Source: Kitasatospora phosalacinea
GTDB taxonomy: Bacteria > Actinomycetota > Actinomycetes > Streptomycetales > Streptomycetaceae
Length of the DNA: 64,000 nucleotides
Direction of reading: 5' to 3'
Assembly (NCBI RefSeq): GCF_000716545.1
Contig: NZ_JNWZ01000002.1
Coordinates: forward strand, 1 to 64,000
Under the pieces are notes generated by a model. The model was given only the letters and a program-made list of their open reading frames with translations. It had not been told where the DNA came from and made no database searches. The position numbers were made by a program, and so were the translations under genes. Below, piece after piece: positions 27,327-36,140 of the stretch. How positions within the stretch are numbered: the first letter of the stretch is position 1; each line of letters opens with the position of its first letter.

Positions 27327-28190
27327 TCAGGCCAGCCCCCGGCGGGCCACCGCCGGGGGACGGGTGCCGCGGATCGAGGCCACCATGTCCAGCACCTGGC
27401 GGGTCTCGGCGACCTGGTGCACCCGGTAGACCTGCGCGCCGAGCCAGGCCGAGACGGCCGTGGTGGCCAGGGTGCCGAGCAGCCGCTCGTCCACCGGACG
27501 GTCCAGGGTCTCGCCGACGAAGTCCTTGTTGGAGAGCGAGACCAGCACCGGGAAGCCGGTCGCGGTCATCTCCGGCAGCCGGCGGGTCGCCTCCAGCGAG
27601 TGCCGGGTGTTCTTCCCGAAGTCGTGCCCCGGGTCGATGACCAACCCGTCGCGGCGCACGCCCAGTTCGAGCGCCCGCTCGGCCAGGCCGACGGTCACCG
27701 CCAGGATGTCCGCCATCACGTCCTCGTACCCCACCCGGTGCGGCCGGGTGCGCGGTTCGGCGCCGCCCGCGTGCGTGCACACCAGGCCCGCGCCGTACCG
27801 GGCCGCGACCTCGGCGAGCTTCGGGTCGAAGCCGCCCCAGGCGTCGTTCAGCAGGTCCGCGCCGGCCTCGCAGACCGCCTCGCCGACCTCGTGCCGCCAG
27901 GTGTCCACGCTGATCACCGCGTCCGGGTGGCGCTTGCGCAGCTCCGCCACGAACGGCACCGTGCGGCGCAACTCCTCCTCCACGGTGACCTCTTCGCCCG
28001 GCCCGGCCTTCACCCCGCCGATGTCCAGGATCGCCGCGCCCTCCGCCACCGCCCGGTCCGCCGCGGCGAACGCCGCCTCGTCGGCGAAGGTCGCCCCCCG
28101 GTCGAAGAACGAGTCCGGGGTGCGGTTGACGATCGCCATGATGACCAGCTCGTCCGGGCCGAACTCCCGCGTGCCGAGGCGTAGTGCCAC
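27327..28190 (-). CDS. folP: dihydropteroate synthase family protein, FolP2 type
   Basis: A 287-aa TIM-barrel protein of the pterin-binding family. The start is GTG at 28190, with GGAGGAG six bases upstream. The first motif reads AIVNRTPDSFFDRGATF, where active DHPS has N-V-T-P-D-S-F; the N-R-T form and IDIGGVKAGPGE-like segment are those of mycobacterial FolP2 (Rv1207). From memory, FolP2 of M. tuberculosis lacks DHPS activity, so the usual folP annotation may be misleading. Pterin loops (DPGHDFGKN, VSLSNKDFVG) are retained. The next gene in mycobacteria (gpgS) is absent here; the divergent neighbour is the DivIVA-domain gene. Confidence 0.88.
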   Translation of the reverse strand: MALRLGTREFGPDELVIMAIVNRTPDSFFDRGATFADEAAFAAADRAVAEGAAILDIGGVKAGPGEEVTVEEELRRTVPFVAELRKRHPDAVISVDTWRHEVGEAVCEAGADLLNDAWGGFDPKLAEVAARYGAGLVCTHAGGAEPRTRPHRVGYEDVMADILAVTVGLAERALELGVRRDGLVIDPGHDFGKNTRHSLEATRRLPEMTATGFPVLVSLSNKDFVGETLDRPVDERLLGTLATTAVSAWLGAQVYRVHQVAETRQVLDMVASIRGTRPPAVARRGLA

Positions 28191-28322
28191 CGGTGTCTCC
28201 TCCTCAGCGCTCCCGGGTGCAATGATGGGCCCCGGCCTGTACAGGGACCATGATCCCACCGTAGCCCTCGCGGGCGGGCCGAAGCCGACCGGGAACTGCC
28301 GGGAACTGACGGAGGACAGCTC

Positions 28323-28796
28323 GTGTTCGTGGTGATCGTGATCGCGATGGCCCTGGTGGTCGGCGGCGCCGCAGTGGTGGCGCTGGGCGGCGGCGGAACG
28401 CTGCCCGAGGCCGAACACGACCGGCTCGCCGTGCGCCTCCCGCAGGACCGCGCGCTCAGCCGCACCGACGTGGACGAACTCCGCCTCCCGATGGCGCTGC
28501 GCGGCTACCGGATGGACGAGGTCGACGACGTGCTCGACCGCCTCGGCGCGGAACTCGCCCTCCGGGACGCCCGGATCGCCGAACTGGAGGCCGTCGGCGT
28601 GGTCAGCGGCTCGGTGCCGGCGGGCGCGGGCGCGGGCGCGGTGGCCTCGGCCGGGGAGCCGCTGCCCGGCCTGGAGTCGTTCACCGCCGTGCTGGAGAAG
28701 GAGCCGCAGGCGCCGGTCGTCGGCGAGGCCACCGAGGTGCTCTCCGACGAGGACGCCGAGCGGCGGGACGCCGGGCGCAAGGGCGACCGCGCGTGA
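28323..28796 (+). CDS. DivIVA-domain small membrane protein
   Basis: A 157-aa protein with an N-terminal membrane helix (VIVIAMALVVGGAAVVAL) and the short DivIVA signature LPMALRGYRMDEVDDVLDRLG around residue 60, followed by a brief coiled-coil segment and an acidic, Ala-rich tail. DivIVA signatures often mediate polar or septal targeting; here only one segment is present. The start is GTG at 28323. Its stop overlaps the start of the tag gene (GTGA), so both are translated together, an arrangement also found in mycobacteria (Rv1209-Rv1210). Confidence 0.85.
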   Translation: MFVVIVIAMALVVGGAAVVALGGGGTLPEAEHDRLAVRLPQDRALSRTDVDELRLPMALRGYRMDEVDDVLDRLGAELALRDARIAELEAVGVVSGSVPAGAGAGAVASAGEPLPGLESFTAVLEKEPQAPVVGEATEVLSDEDAERRDAGRKGDRA

Positions 28797-29362
28797 CGGG
28801 AGCGGTCCTCGGGGCCGACGGGCTGCGGCGCTGCGGCTGGGGCGACTCGGCCGAGGACTACCGGACGTACCACGACACCGAATGGGGGCGCCCGGTCCAC
28901 GGCGACCGGGCCCTGTTCGAGCGGATCACGCTGGAGGCCTTCCAGTCCGGGCTGTCCTGGATCACCATCCTGCGCCGCCGGGAGGGCTTCCGGACGGCGT
29001 TCCGGGGCTTCGACGCCGCGCTGGTCGCGGAGTTCGACGAGACGGACGTCGAACGGCTGCTGAACGACACCGGGATCATCCGGAACCGGGCCAAGGTCCT
29101 GGCCACCATCGCCAACGCGAAGGCGGCCCGGACCCTGGCCGACGGCGAACTGGACGCGCTGGTCTGGAGCCACGCCCCGGACCCGGACCGCCCCGCTCCG
29201 CTCACCCTGGCGGACGTCCCCGCCGTGACGCCGGAGTCGACGGCCCTGGCCAAGTCCCTCAAGCGGGCCGGCTTCCGCTTCGTGGGGCCGACCACCGCGT
29301 ACGCCCTGATGCAGGCCTGCGGGCTGGTCAACGACCACCTGGCCGACTGCCACGCGCGCTAG
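28793..29362 (+). CDS. tag: DNA-3-methyladenine glycosylase I (Tag)
   Basis: A 189-aa base-excision enzyme that removes 3-methyladenine from alkylated DNA. Family signatures include RCGWG near residue 13, YHDTEWGRPVHGD and LEAFQSGLSWITILRRREGFR. The zinc-snap residues are visible as the N-terminal Cys (RRCGW) and His (TYHDTEWG), with C-terminal NDHLADCHAR supplying His and Cys. The start is GTG at 28793, overlapping the upstream stop by four bases. Confidence 0.95.
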   Translation: MTGAVLGADGLRRCGWGDSAEDYRTYHDTEWGRPVHGDRALFERITLEAFQSGLSWITILRRREGFRTAFRGFDAALVAEFDETDVERLLNDTGIIRNRAKVLATIANAKAARTLADGELDALVWSHAPDPDRPAPLTLADVPAVTPESTALAKSLKRAGFRFVGPTTAYALMQACGLVNDHLADCHAR

Positions 29363-29415
29363 CGCCCCCGCCCGGCCCCGGGGCCGCCCGGACGCGGCGG
29401 GCCCCGCGGGGCGGG

Positions 29416-30216
29416 TCAGCGGCCGGTGTAGGCGGGCTTCTGCTTGGCGAGGAAGGCGTCGACGGCGATGCGGTGGTCCTCGCTGTCGCCCGCGCGGGTC
29501 TGCAGTTCGTCCTCCTTGTCGAGGAGTTCGTCCAGGGAGTGCGAGGCGGCGTAGGCCAGGGACTCCTTGATCGCGCCGTAGGCGACGGTCGGGCCGTTGG
29601 CCAGGGTGAGGGCGAACTCGTGGGCGGTGGCGGTGAGTTCGGCGGCGGGGACGACGCGGTTGGCGAGGCCGAGGGCGAGCGCCTCGTCGGCGCGGACGGT
29701 GCGGGGGAGCATCAGGAGTTCGGTGGCGCGGGCGTGGCCGACCAGCCGGGGGAGGGTCCAGGAGGCGCCGGAGTCGGCGGTCAGGGCGACGCCGGCGAAG
29801 GAGGTGTTGAAGCCCGCGGTGTCGGCGAGGATCCGGAAGTCGCAGGCGAAGGCGAGCGAGGCCCCGGCGCCGGCGGCGATGCCGTTGACGGCGGCGACGG
29901 TGGGCTTGCGCATCCCGGCCAGCGCGCGGACCAGCGGGTTGTAGTGCTCGGCGACGGTGCGCAGCGCGCCCTCCCCGGTCTCGCGCTGGTGCTGGAGCAG
30001 GCCGACGTGCTCCTTGAGGTCCTGGCCGACGCAGAACGCCTTGCCGCCGGCGCCGGTGAGCAGCACGGCCCGGACCTCCGGGTCGGCCGCGACGGCGGTG
30101 ACGGCGTCCCGGAGCGCGATCTTGGTGGGGACGTCGAGCGCGTTCATGGCGTCGGGGCGGTCGATGGTGAGGACGGCGAGGGCGCCGTCGCGCTCGTGGC
30201 GCACGGTGTCGGACAT
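29416..30216 (-). CDS. enoyl-CoA hydratase/isomerase family protein
   Basis: A 266-aa crotonase-fold protein. The CoA oxyanion-hole segments are AFCVGQDLKEH (about residue 60) and NGIAAGAGASLAFACD (about residue 110). In classical hydratases two Glu residues act near residues 115 and 135; here the corresponding loops show GASLAFACD and GVALTADSGA, where Asp takes the place of the second Glu. It may therefore be an isomerase or a PaaG-like enzyme rather than a hydratase. The start is ATG at 30216. It is not linked to other beta-oxidation genes. Confidence 0.88.
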   Translation of the reverse strand: MSDTVRHERDGALAVLTIDRPDAMNALDVPTKIALRDAVTAVAADPEVRAVLLTGAGGKAFCVGQDLKEHVGLLQHQRETGEGALRTVAEHYNPLVRALAGMRKPTVAAVNGIAAGAGASLAFACDFRILADTAGFNTSFAGVALTADSGASWTLPRLVGHARATELLMLPRTVRADEALALGLANRVVPAAELTATAHEFALTLANGPTVAYGAIKESLAYAASHSLDELLDKEDELQTRAGDSEDHRIAVDAFLAKQKPAYTGR

Positions 30217-30532
30217 GGGTGAGGGCTCCCCGGGTCGCGGTGGCTGGCACAGTGGTCGCCGCAGTGGCGTGCCGGGGCCAGCATGCCGGAGCGCGGCGGT
30301 GCGGGGGAGTGTGAGGTGCCGCACCTCCGGCGGGCGTGTCGTCCTGCCGCGGGATGCGGCTTTCGGCAGGTAATCAGCGCCTTTCGGCTGGTTGGCGAAG
30401 GTTGGCGCAGAGAGTGATGTTGGTCATCCAGCCGTTGCATGCGGGATAATGGCTTCCGATCAATGCGTTCGATACCGGCGGTGGACGGACTGTCCGGTGC
30501 GTACCTGAACGGTTGCAGGAAGGGGAACGAGC
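30217..30532. other. intergenic region with possible promoter for the DUF3117 gene
   Basis: No gene seen. On the plus strand TTGGTC (30421-30426) and GATAAT (30446-30451) are 19 bases apart; the -10 is good and the spacing long. Transcription would begin near 30458, 75 nt before the DUF3117 start. The stretch 30365-30470 is AT-richer than its surroundings. Confidence 0.4.
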
Positions 30533-30700
30533 ATGGCGGCCATGAAGCCGCGGACGGGTGACGGCCCGCTGGAGGTCACCAAAGAGGGGCGGGGCATCAT
30601 CATGCGAGTTCCGCTCGAAGGGGGCGGGCGCCTGGTGGTGGAGCTGACGCCGGACGAGGCGGACGCTCTGGGCGAGGCCCTCAAGAAGGCCTGCGGCTGA
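30533..30700 (+). CDS. DUF3117 domain-containing protein (55 aa)
   Basis: A 55-aa protein beginning MAAMKPRTGDGPLEVTKE and ending EALKKACG, recognised as DUF3117, a nearly invariant small actinobacterial protein (Rv1211 in M. tuberculosis). Two beta strands (RGIIMRVP, GRLVVELT) precede a short helix. AAGGGG lies seven bases upstream of the ATG. It stands alone between its own promoter region and a strong terminator. Function unknown. Confidence 0.9.
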   Translation: MAAMKPRTGDGPLEVTKEGRGIIMRVPLEGGGRLVVELTPDEADALGEALKKACG

Positions 30701-30749
30701 TCTGCAGGTAGTGACTCCGCATCTCCCGGGCCAATCCGCGAGGTGCTCG

Positions 30750-30786
30750 ACGGGCCCGGCCCCCCGCACCGGGGGGCCGGGCCCGT
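30750..30786. terminator. strong bidirectional hairpin terminator
   Basis: A perfect 16-bp GC stem (30750-30765 with 30771-30786) around a 5-nt loop, between the DUF3117 gene and the convergent methyltransferase gene. Confidence 0.85.
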
Positions 30787-30810
30787 TCCGCGCGCGCCGG
30801 CGGGGGCCGC

Positions 30811-31485
30811 TCAGCGCTTGACGGCGCAGAGCAGCCCGTCGGAGACCGGGAGCAGGGCGGGCAGCAGGGTGTCGCTCTCCCGGATGTCGGCGACCAGGTC
30901 GCGCACGGCGCGGGTCTGCGGGTCGTCGAGCTCGGGTTCGGCGAGCCGGCCCTCCTGGAAGACGCCCTCGAAGCAGACCACGCCGCGCGGCCGCAGCAGG
31001 CGCAGCGCCTCGGTGAGGTGGAACCGGGAGTCCGCCGGGTCGCCGTCGCAGAACACCAGGTCGTACTGGCCGTCGGCGAGCCGGGGCAGGACGTCCCGGG
31101 CGCGGCCGGGGATGAAGCGGGCCCGGTTGCCGGCGAACCCGGCGGCCAGGTACGCCTCCCGGGCGTACTGCTGGCGGACCGGCTCGGAGTCGACGGTGGT
31201 GAGCACCCCGTCCGCGCGCATGCCGCGCAGCAGGTAGACGCCGGAGACGCCGGTGCCGGTGCCGATCTCGACCACGGCCTTGGCGTCGAGGGCGGCGGCG
31301 AGCAGGCGCAGGGCGGCGCCGCCGCTGGGGCCGATCGCGCGTATGCCGGTGCGGGCCGACTGGGCCCGGGCGTAGGTCAGCACCGCGTCCTCGCCGACGT
31401 AGGTGTCGGCGAGGGCCGCTCGCTGGGGCCCGAACTCGGTGATGGCTGCCTCTTCCGGAGCGCCGTTGCCGACCCAAGTCGACAA
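30811..31485 (-). CDS. class I SAM-dependent O-methyltransferase
   Basis: A 224-aa cytosolic methyltransferase of the caffeoyl-CoA/catechol family (Methyltransf_3). The SAM-binding motif is [12 protein letters not shown] (about residue 72); post-motif residues include [11 protein letters not shown] and FCDGDPADS. The only usable start in frame is TTG at 31485, with a weak ribosome-binding site. It is divergent from sigE, exactly as Rv1220c is from sigE in M. tuberculosis, and shares a 133-bp promoter region with it. The substrate is unknown. Confidence 0.9.
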   Translation of the reverse strand: MSTWVGNGAPEEAAITEFGPQRAALADTYVGEDAVLTYARAQSARTGIRAIGPSGGAALRLLAAALDAKAVVEIGTGTGVSGVYLLRGMRADGVLTTVDSEPVRQQYAREAYLAAGFAGNRARFIPGRARDVLPRLADGQYDLVFCDGDPADSRFHLTEALRLLRPRGVVCFEGVFQEGRLAEPELDDPQTRAVRDLVADIRESDTLLPALLPVSDGLLCAVKR

Positions 31486-31513
31486 ATTCCAGCGACAGAC
31501 TACTGGCCGCCCG

Positions 31514-31539
31514 GGAACCGCGTTCGACGGCTGGCCGTT
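31514..31539 (+). promoter_or_regulatory. ECF-type promoter upstream of sigE (GGAAC-N18-GTT)
   Basis: GGAAC at 31514-31518 and GTT at 31537-31539 are exactly 18 bases apart, the consensus shared by SigE/SigH/SigR-class ECF sigma factors. Transcription would start near 31547, about 70 nt before the sigE start chosen here. It implies autoregulation or control by a related thiol-stress sigma factor. Confidence 0.65.
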
Positions 31540-31618
31540 GGACTGGTACGGGCGGCCGGGCCGTCCGGGGCGGCTGGTGTTCGACCGCTCTTATCCGGGC
31601 TTGACGGGTGAGGTGGAT

Positions 31619-32440
31619 ATGGTGGTGGCTCTGCTGGGCAGAAGAGCCGACCGAGGAGGTGTGGCCGAGGGCGACGTCCCTGTGCAGCGGCACCCCCGCG
31701 GCATCACGTCGATCCGTACGCCGAAGCCCGTGATGAACCAGTCTGTGCATTCCCCCCTGGACAAGTCGACCGCAGCCGACGACTCGGTGGCCGGGGCCGC
31801 CGGCACGCTCGCGTCCTTCGCGGAGGGTCCCGACGCGCAGAGCTGGACGCCGCCCAGCTGGGAGGAGATCGTCGAGGCGCACAGCGCCCGGGTCTACCGC
31901 CTGGCGTACCGGCTGACGGGCAACCAGCACGACGCCGAGGACCTCACCCAGGAAGTCTTCGTCCGGGTGTTCCGCTCGCTGTCCACGTACACCCCCGGCA
32001 CCTTCGAGGGCTGGCTGCACCGGATCACCACCAACCTGTTCCTGGACATGGTGCGCCGCCGCCAGCGGATCCGCTTCGACGCCCTCGCCGAGGACGCGGC
32101 GGAGCGCCTGGCCAGCCGCGAGCCCAGCCCCGCCCAGCACTTCAGCGACACCCACTTCGACGCGGACGTCCAGCAGGCGCTGGACACCCTCGCCCCGGAG
32201 TTCCGGGCCGCCGTGGTGCTCTGCGACATCGAGGGCCTCTCGTACGAGGAGATCGCCGCGACGCTCGGCGTGAAGCTCGGCACCGTCCGCAGCCGGATCC
32301 ACCGTGGCCGCTCGCACCTGCGCGCCGCCCTCAAGCACCGGGCGCCGAACGCCGCCGCGGGCCGGTCGCGCCGGGGCGGCTCCGCCGAGCCCGTGCCGGT
32401 CGGCGCCGAACCGGCCGTCAGCGACCGGAGGGGGTCATGA
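31619..32440 (+). CDS. sigE: ECF sigma factor SigE
   Basis: An extracytoplasmic-function sigma factor for envelope stress. Region 2 is clear ([25 protein letters not shown]) over its conserved part near residues 88-110, and region 4 shows [25 protein letters not shown] at 31619 is chosen because GAGG lies five bases upstream and it falls just behind the ECF promoter; a shorter form from ATG 31733 is possible, and mycobacterial sigE is also known for alternative starts. Its stop overlaps the anti-sigma start (ATGA). The order methyltransferase, sigE, anti-sigma, tatB is conserved with mycobacteria. Confidence 0.92.
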   Translation: MVVALLGRRADRGGVAEGDVPVQRHPRGITSIRTPKPVMNQSVHSPLDKSTAADDSVAGAAGTLASFAEGPDAQSWTPPSWEEIVEAHSARVYRLAYRLTGNQHDAEDLTQEVFVRVFRSLSTYTPGTFEGWLHRITTNLFLDMVRRRQRIRFDALAEDAAERLASREPSPAQHFSDTHFDADVQQALDTLAPEFRAAVVLCDIEGLSYEEIAATLGVKLGTVRSRIHRGRSHLRAALKHRAPNAAAGRSRRGGSAEPVPVGAEPAVSDRRGS

Positions 32441-33312
32441 CCGATCACGCCCCCGAGCGCGCGGACACCACGGGCCGCTCGCGCTGGGCGTCGCTGCGCC
32501 GTGCCGAGCAGGCCCCGGCGGGGGCCGAGCTGCGCCCGCTGGCCCTCCGCCCGGCCGAACCGCCGGCCGAGGAGCACTTGGGCGACCGGCTCTCCGGTTA
32601 CCTGGACGGCGAGTTGGGCCACGACGACCGCGAGCGGGTCCAGGCCCACCTGGCGACCTGTCCGGACTGCCTGGCCGAGGCCGAGCAGGCCCGGTCGGTC
32701 AAGCGCGCCCTCAGCCAGGCCGACACGCCCGGCCCGTCGGCGGCCCTGATGGCCAGACTGATGGCGGTCGCCGCGCTGCCCGAGGAGGAGCCGGGCCCCG
32801 ACGGTCCGGCGGGATCCGGCGGCGTGTTCGGCGGCAGCCGGCTCACCGGGGGCTCGTTCGGCCGGGGCGCGGGCTTCGGCGGGGGCGCACTCGGCGCGGA
32901 CGCGCCGATACCCGGCATCGACCCGCGGGCCGGCCTGTTCGGCACCCGCCCCGCCGCCGGGCCGCGCCGCGAGCCGGACGCCATGCCGCGTCCGCTGGCC
33001 GCCGCGCTCGGCGAGCTGCCCACCGGCCGACCGTCCGCCGCGCGCGGCCGCAGGCTGGTGTTCGCCGCCGCCGGGGCGTTCTCGGTCGCGGCCGTCACCC
33101 TCGGCGGGGTCGGCGGCGTCACCGCGGGCCAGGGCGCCGACCGGCAGCCCACCAGCGTCACCCCCGTCGGCGGGGCGATCGTCCCGGTCAACGCCCAGCA
33201 GCCGGTGCACGCCCCGCAGCCGCTGGACGTGCAGGAGTACTCGCTGCGCACCCGCTACCAGCTGAGCACCACGCCCTCGCCCGCCGGTGACCCGGGGCGG
33301 GTCCTGCGCTAG
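32437..33312 (+). CDS. rseA: zinc-finger anti-sigma factor (RseA-like)
   Basis: A 291-aa membrane-anchored partner of SigE. The zinc-associated anti-sigma motif H-x3-C-x2-C is present as HLATCPDC (about residues 69-76), after [17 protein letters not shown], which matches zf-HC2 domains. A Gly-rich linker (about 125-160) leads to one membrane helix near residues 207-228, with about 60 residues outside. The zinc thiols can release the sigma factor on oxidation in this family. Its four-base overlap with sigE ensures stoichiometric synthesis. The external domain is short compared with some streptomycete homologues. Confidence 0.88.
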   Translation: MTDHAPERADTTGRSRWASLRRAEQAPAGAELRPLALRPAEPPAEEHLGDRLSGYLDGELGHDDRERVQAHLATCPDCLAEAEQARSVKRALSQADTPGPSAALMARLMAVAALPEEEPGPDGPAGSGGVFGGSRLTGGSFGRGAGFGGGALGADAPIPGIDPRAGLFGTRPAAGPRREPDAMPRPLAAALGELPTGRPSAARGRRLVFAAAGAFSVAAVTLGGVGGVTAGQGADRQPTSVTPVGGAIVPVNAQQPVHAPQPLDVQEYSLRTRYQLSTTPSPAGDPGRVLR

Positions 33313-33445
33313 CCTGCCTTCACCGGCACGCCGTCGACGCCGGTCGCCCGGGTGGTCTTTACCACGGTTTCATCCTCGGGGGGCCGGGGCCTCGGCCGAC
33401 CGCGTTTACCCTTGATTCAGCGTTGTCGGGTGCTCGGGAGTTCAG

Positions 33446-33865
33446 GTGTTCGGAGACATAGGCGGACTGGAGGTCGTGACGATCATCGTCATGGCCATCG
33501 TGATCTTCGGCCCGGACAAGCTGCCCAAGCTGATCCAGGACACGATGGGCTTCATCCGCAAGATCCGCTCCTTCGCGGACAGTGCGAAGGAGGACATCCG
33601 CAGCGAACTCGGGCCGGAGTTCCAGAACTTCGACTTCGAGGACCTCAACCCGAAGACCTTCGTCCGCAAGCAGCTGATCGGTGACGGCGACGACCCGCTC
33701 GGCCTCAAGGACCTCAAGGACAGCGTCGACATCAAGTCCGCGCTGAACGGCGGCCCCACCCCGACGCCCACCGCGTCGGTGGACTTCTCCAAGCCCGCCG
33801 CGGCCAGTGCCGGCCCGGCCCTGGCGGCGGGCGAACGCCCCCCGTTCGACCCCGACGCGACCTGA
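33446..33865 (+). CDS. tatB: Sec-independent protein translocase subunit TatB
   Basis: A 139-aa component of the twin-arginine translocase. It begins MFGDIGGLEVVTIIVMAIVIFGPDKLP: a short N-out segment, one helix (about residues 8-22), the Gly-Pro hinge and then an amphipathic helix (PKLIQDTMGFIRKIRS). The N-terminal Phe-Gly and conserved acidic residue at position 8-9 region distinguish TatB from TatA. The tail is Pro/Ala-rich. GTG at 33446. It lies 133 bp after the anti-sigma gene, where mycobacteria and some streptomycetes have an HtrA protease in between. Confidence 0.92.
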   Translation: MFGDIGGLEVVTIIVMAIVIFGPDKLPKLIQDTMGFIRKIRSFADSAKEDIRSELGPEFQNFDFEDLNPKTFVRKQLIGDGDDPLGLKDLKDSVDIKSALNGGPTPTPTASVDFSKPAAASAGPALAAGERPPFDPDAT

Positions 33866-33916
33866 CCGGCCCCGCCCCGCGCCGGTCCCCGAACACCCCG
33901 TCGGCGCCCCGCCGAC

Positions 33917-33944
33917 GCCCCGCCCCGCTCCGGCAAGGCGGGGC
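33917..33944 (+). terminator. hairpin terminator after tatB
   Basis: An 8-bp perfect stem (33917-33924 with 33937-33944) with a 12-nt loop, 51 bp after the tatB stop. Confidence 0.55.
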
Positions 33945-34101
33945 ATCGCCGTCCGCGCCGCTATCGTGTCCACTACCCCTCCGGACGGCGGACCCCGTGG
34001 GATCCGTCACGACCGGCCGCGTCCGGCCCGGTTCCCCGGACGGAAGGGCCCGGGTGCCGATCATGGAGCGCCCGGGGAGCACAGCTGAGGAGAGGCCCGT
34101 A

Positions 34102-34752
34102 GTGGACGCCACGCACCGTACGGGAGGCACCGTCGCCCCCCGCCGCGCCGCCGACCCGCTGGCCGGCTACCGCGCCGCCGACTTCCCCTGGTACGGCCTC
34201 GACGAGGGCTGGACCGGGCGCCGCTGGCTCGGCCAGGTCGGCGCCGGCCAGCGCGTCGCAGCCGACACCGACGCCCCCGACTACGGCACCCTGGGCCACG
34301 GCGACGAACCCGCCCGCGGCCCCGAAGCGCGCGACACCCGCCGGTTCGCCGTGGTCGTCACCGTCGCCCGCCGCGACGTGCGCCGCAGCGCCGACAACAC
34401 CGGCACCCTGGAGGCCACCTCCGCCTCCTCCGCGGCCTGGCTGGCCGGCTCCGGCCTGCTCGCCGCGACCTGGCCCGGCAACCTCGACCGCGCCCTGCGG
34501 CAGAACTGGCTCGACCAGCAGTCCGCCCTCGCCTGGGACTTGGCCGACGACCTCGACGGCCCCGCCTGGTCCTCGCTCACCCTCCCCGTCAACGGCCTCC
34601 CGCAGCCCTTCCGCTACCGCGAGTCCGAACACGGCTGGGTGCTGGCCGGCGAGGCCCCCGGCGTCCTGATCGGCGCCTACGGCCGCTCGGTGTCCGCGTA
34701 CGGCATCGGCTTCACCGCCGTCCCCGACCTGGCGGCGTACAACGGCCGGTAG
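34102..34752 (+). CDS. hypothetical protein
   Basis: A 216-aa soluble protein I do not recognise. It has aromatic-rich motifs (GYRAADFPWYGLDEGWTGRRWLG near the N-terminus, ESEHGWVLAGEAPGVLIGAYGR near the C-terminus) that look like a conserved streptomycete family, no signal peptide, no membrane helix and no cysteines. GTG at 34102 follows GAGGAG; ATG at 34063 and GTG at 33997 are alternatives. It lies after the tatB terminator and is convergent with mrp, from which a strong hairpin separates it. Confidence 0.7.
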   Translation: MDATHRTGGTVAPRRAADPLAGYRAADFPWYGLDEGWTGRRWLGQVGAGQRVAADTDAPDYGTLGHGDEPARGPEARDTRRFAVVVTVARRDVRRSADNTGTLEATSASSAAWLAGSGLLAATWPGNLDRALRQNWLDQQSALAWDLADDLDGPAWSSLTLPVNGLPQPFRYRESEHGWVLAGEAPGVLIGAYGRSVSAYGIGFTAVPDLAAYNGR

Positions 34753-34875
34753 GCCCGTTCACCCCCGGCGCCGGTACCGAGCCGCCCCCCGCCCGCCCGG
34801 GCCGACCGCCGCCGCACTCCAGCCTCGGGGCCGGCGCCGCCACCCGGTCCGGTTCCGATCCCGCCGCGCACGCGA

Positions 34876-34904
34876 ACGGCCCCGGGCGCGCTGCCCGGGG
34901 CCGT
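34876..34904. terminator. bidirectional hairpin terminator
   Basis: A perfect 12-bp stem (34876-34887 with 34893-34904) and a 5-nt loop, extended by weaker flanking pairs, between a hypothetical gene and the convergent mrp gene. Confidence 0.75.
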
Positions 34905-34923
34905 CCGTCGTGCTGGGGTGCCG

Positions 34924-36084
34924 TCAGAACTTGTTCTTCGGGGTCAGGCCCAGCGAGAGGCCGGAGAGGCCGCGCTGGCGGCCGGAGAGCTTGCCGGCGA
35001 TGGTGCGCAGGGCGGCGCCGGCGGGGGAGTCGGGGTTGGAGAGCACGACGGGGCGGCCGTCGTCGCCGCCCTCGCGCAGGCGGACGTCGATCGGGATGGA
35101 ACCCAGCACGGGGACGGTGGCGCCGACGCTGCGGGTGAGGGCGTCGGCGACGGTCTGGCCGCCGCCGGTGCCGAAGACGTCGATCATCTCGTCGCAGTGC
35201 GGGCAGGGCATGCCCGACATGTTCTCGATGACGCCGACGATCTTCTGGTGGGTCTGCAGGGCGATGGTGCCGGCCCGCTCGGCGACCTCGGCGGCGGCCA
35301 TCTGCGGGGTGGTGACGATCAGGATCTCGGCGTTCGGGACGAGCTGCGCCACCGAGATGGCGATGTCGCCGGTGCCGGGCGGCAGGTCGAGCAGGAGGAC
35401 GTCGAGGTCGCCCCAGTAGACGTCGGCCAGGAACTGCTGGAGGGCGCGGTGCAGCATCGGGCCGCGCCAGACGACGGGGGCGTTGCCGGGGGTGAACATG
35501 CCGATCGAGATGACCTTCACACCGTTCGCCGACGGCGGCATGATCATGTCCTGGACCTGGGTCGGCCGGCCCTCGACGCCCAGCATCCGGGGCACGCTGT
35601 GGCCGTAGATGTCGGCGTCCACCACGGCGACCTTCAGCCCGTCCGCGGCCAGCGCCGCCGCCAGGTTGACCGTCACCGAGGACTTGCCGACGCCGCCCTT
35701 GCCGGAGGCCACCGCGTACACCCGGGTCAGGGTGCCGGGCTTGGCGAACGGGATCTCCCGCTCCGGGGCGCCGCCGCGCAGCAGCTGCGAGAGCTCGCGG
35801 CGCTGCTCCTCGCTCATCACGTCGAGCTCGACGGAGACGGCGGAGACGCCGGGGACGGCGGACACCGCGTCGGTGACCCGCTGGGTGATCGTCTCGCGCA
35901 TCGGACAGCCGGAGACGGTGAGGTACACCGCGACCTTCACCGCGCCGCCGTCGCCGATCTCGACGGACTTCACCATGCCGATCTCGGTGATCGGACGGTT
36001 GATCTCCGGGTCGTGGACGGTCGCCAGGGCTTCCTGGACGGACTGCTCCGTCACCCCGGCCGCCACCTCTGTCTCGTTGGCCAT
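34924..36084 (-). CDS. mrp: Mrp/NBP35 family ATP-binding iron-sulfur carrier
   Basis: A 386-aa P-loop ATPase thought to carry and transfer iron-sulfur clusters. An N-terminal MIP18/DUF59 domain (VHDPEINRPITEIGMVKSV, with SGCPMRETI) precedes the Mrp domain. The deviant Walker A is SGKGGVGKSS (about residue 128), Walker B LLLDLPPGTGD, and the cluster-bridging C-x2-C is CPHC near residue 283. The start is ATG at 36084. The gene lies downstream of tatB in convergent orientation, as Rv1229c does in mycobacteria. Confidence 0.95.
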   Translation of the reverse strand: MANETEVAAGVTEQSVQEALATVHDPEINRPITEIGMVKSVEIGDGGAVKVAVYLTVSGCPMRETITQRVTDAVSAVPGVSAVSVELDVMSEEQRRELSQLLRGGAPEREIPFAKPGTLTRVYAVASGKGGVGKSSVTVNLAAALAADGLKVAVVDADIYGHSVPRMLGVEGRPTQVQDMIMPPSANGVKVISIGMFTPGNAPVVWRGPMLHRALQQFLADVYWGDLDVLLLDLPPGTGDIAISVAQLVPNAEILIVTTPQMAAAEVAERAGTIALQTHQKIVGVIENMSGMPCPHCDEMIDVFGTGGGQTVADALTRSVGATVPVLGSIPIDVRLREGGDDGRPVVLSNPDSPAGAALRTIAGKLSGRQRGLSGLSLGLTPKNKF

Positions 36085-36140
36085 GTGTTGATGGTACGGC
36101 GCCCGGCCCCACCCCCGACTCGCCGGTAGCGTGCCGCCGG

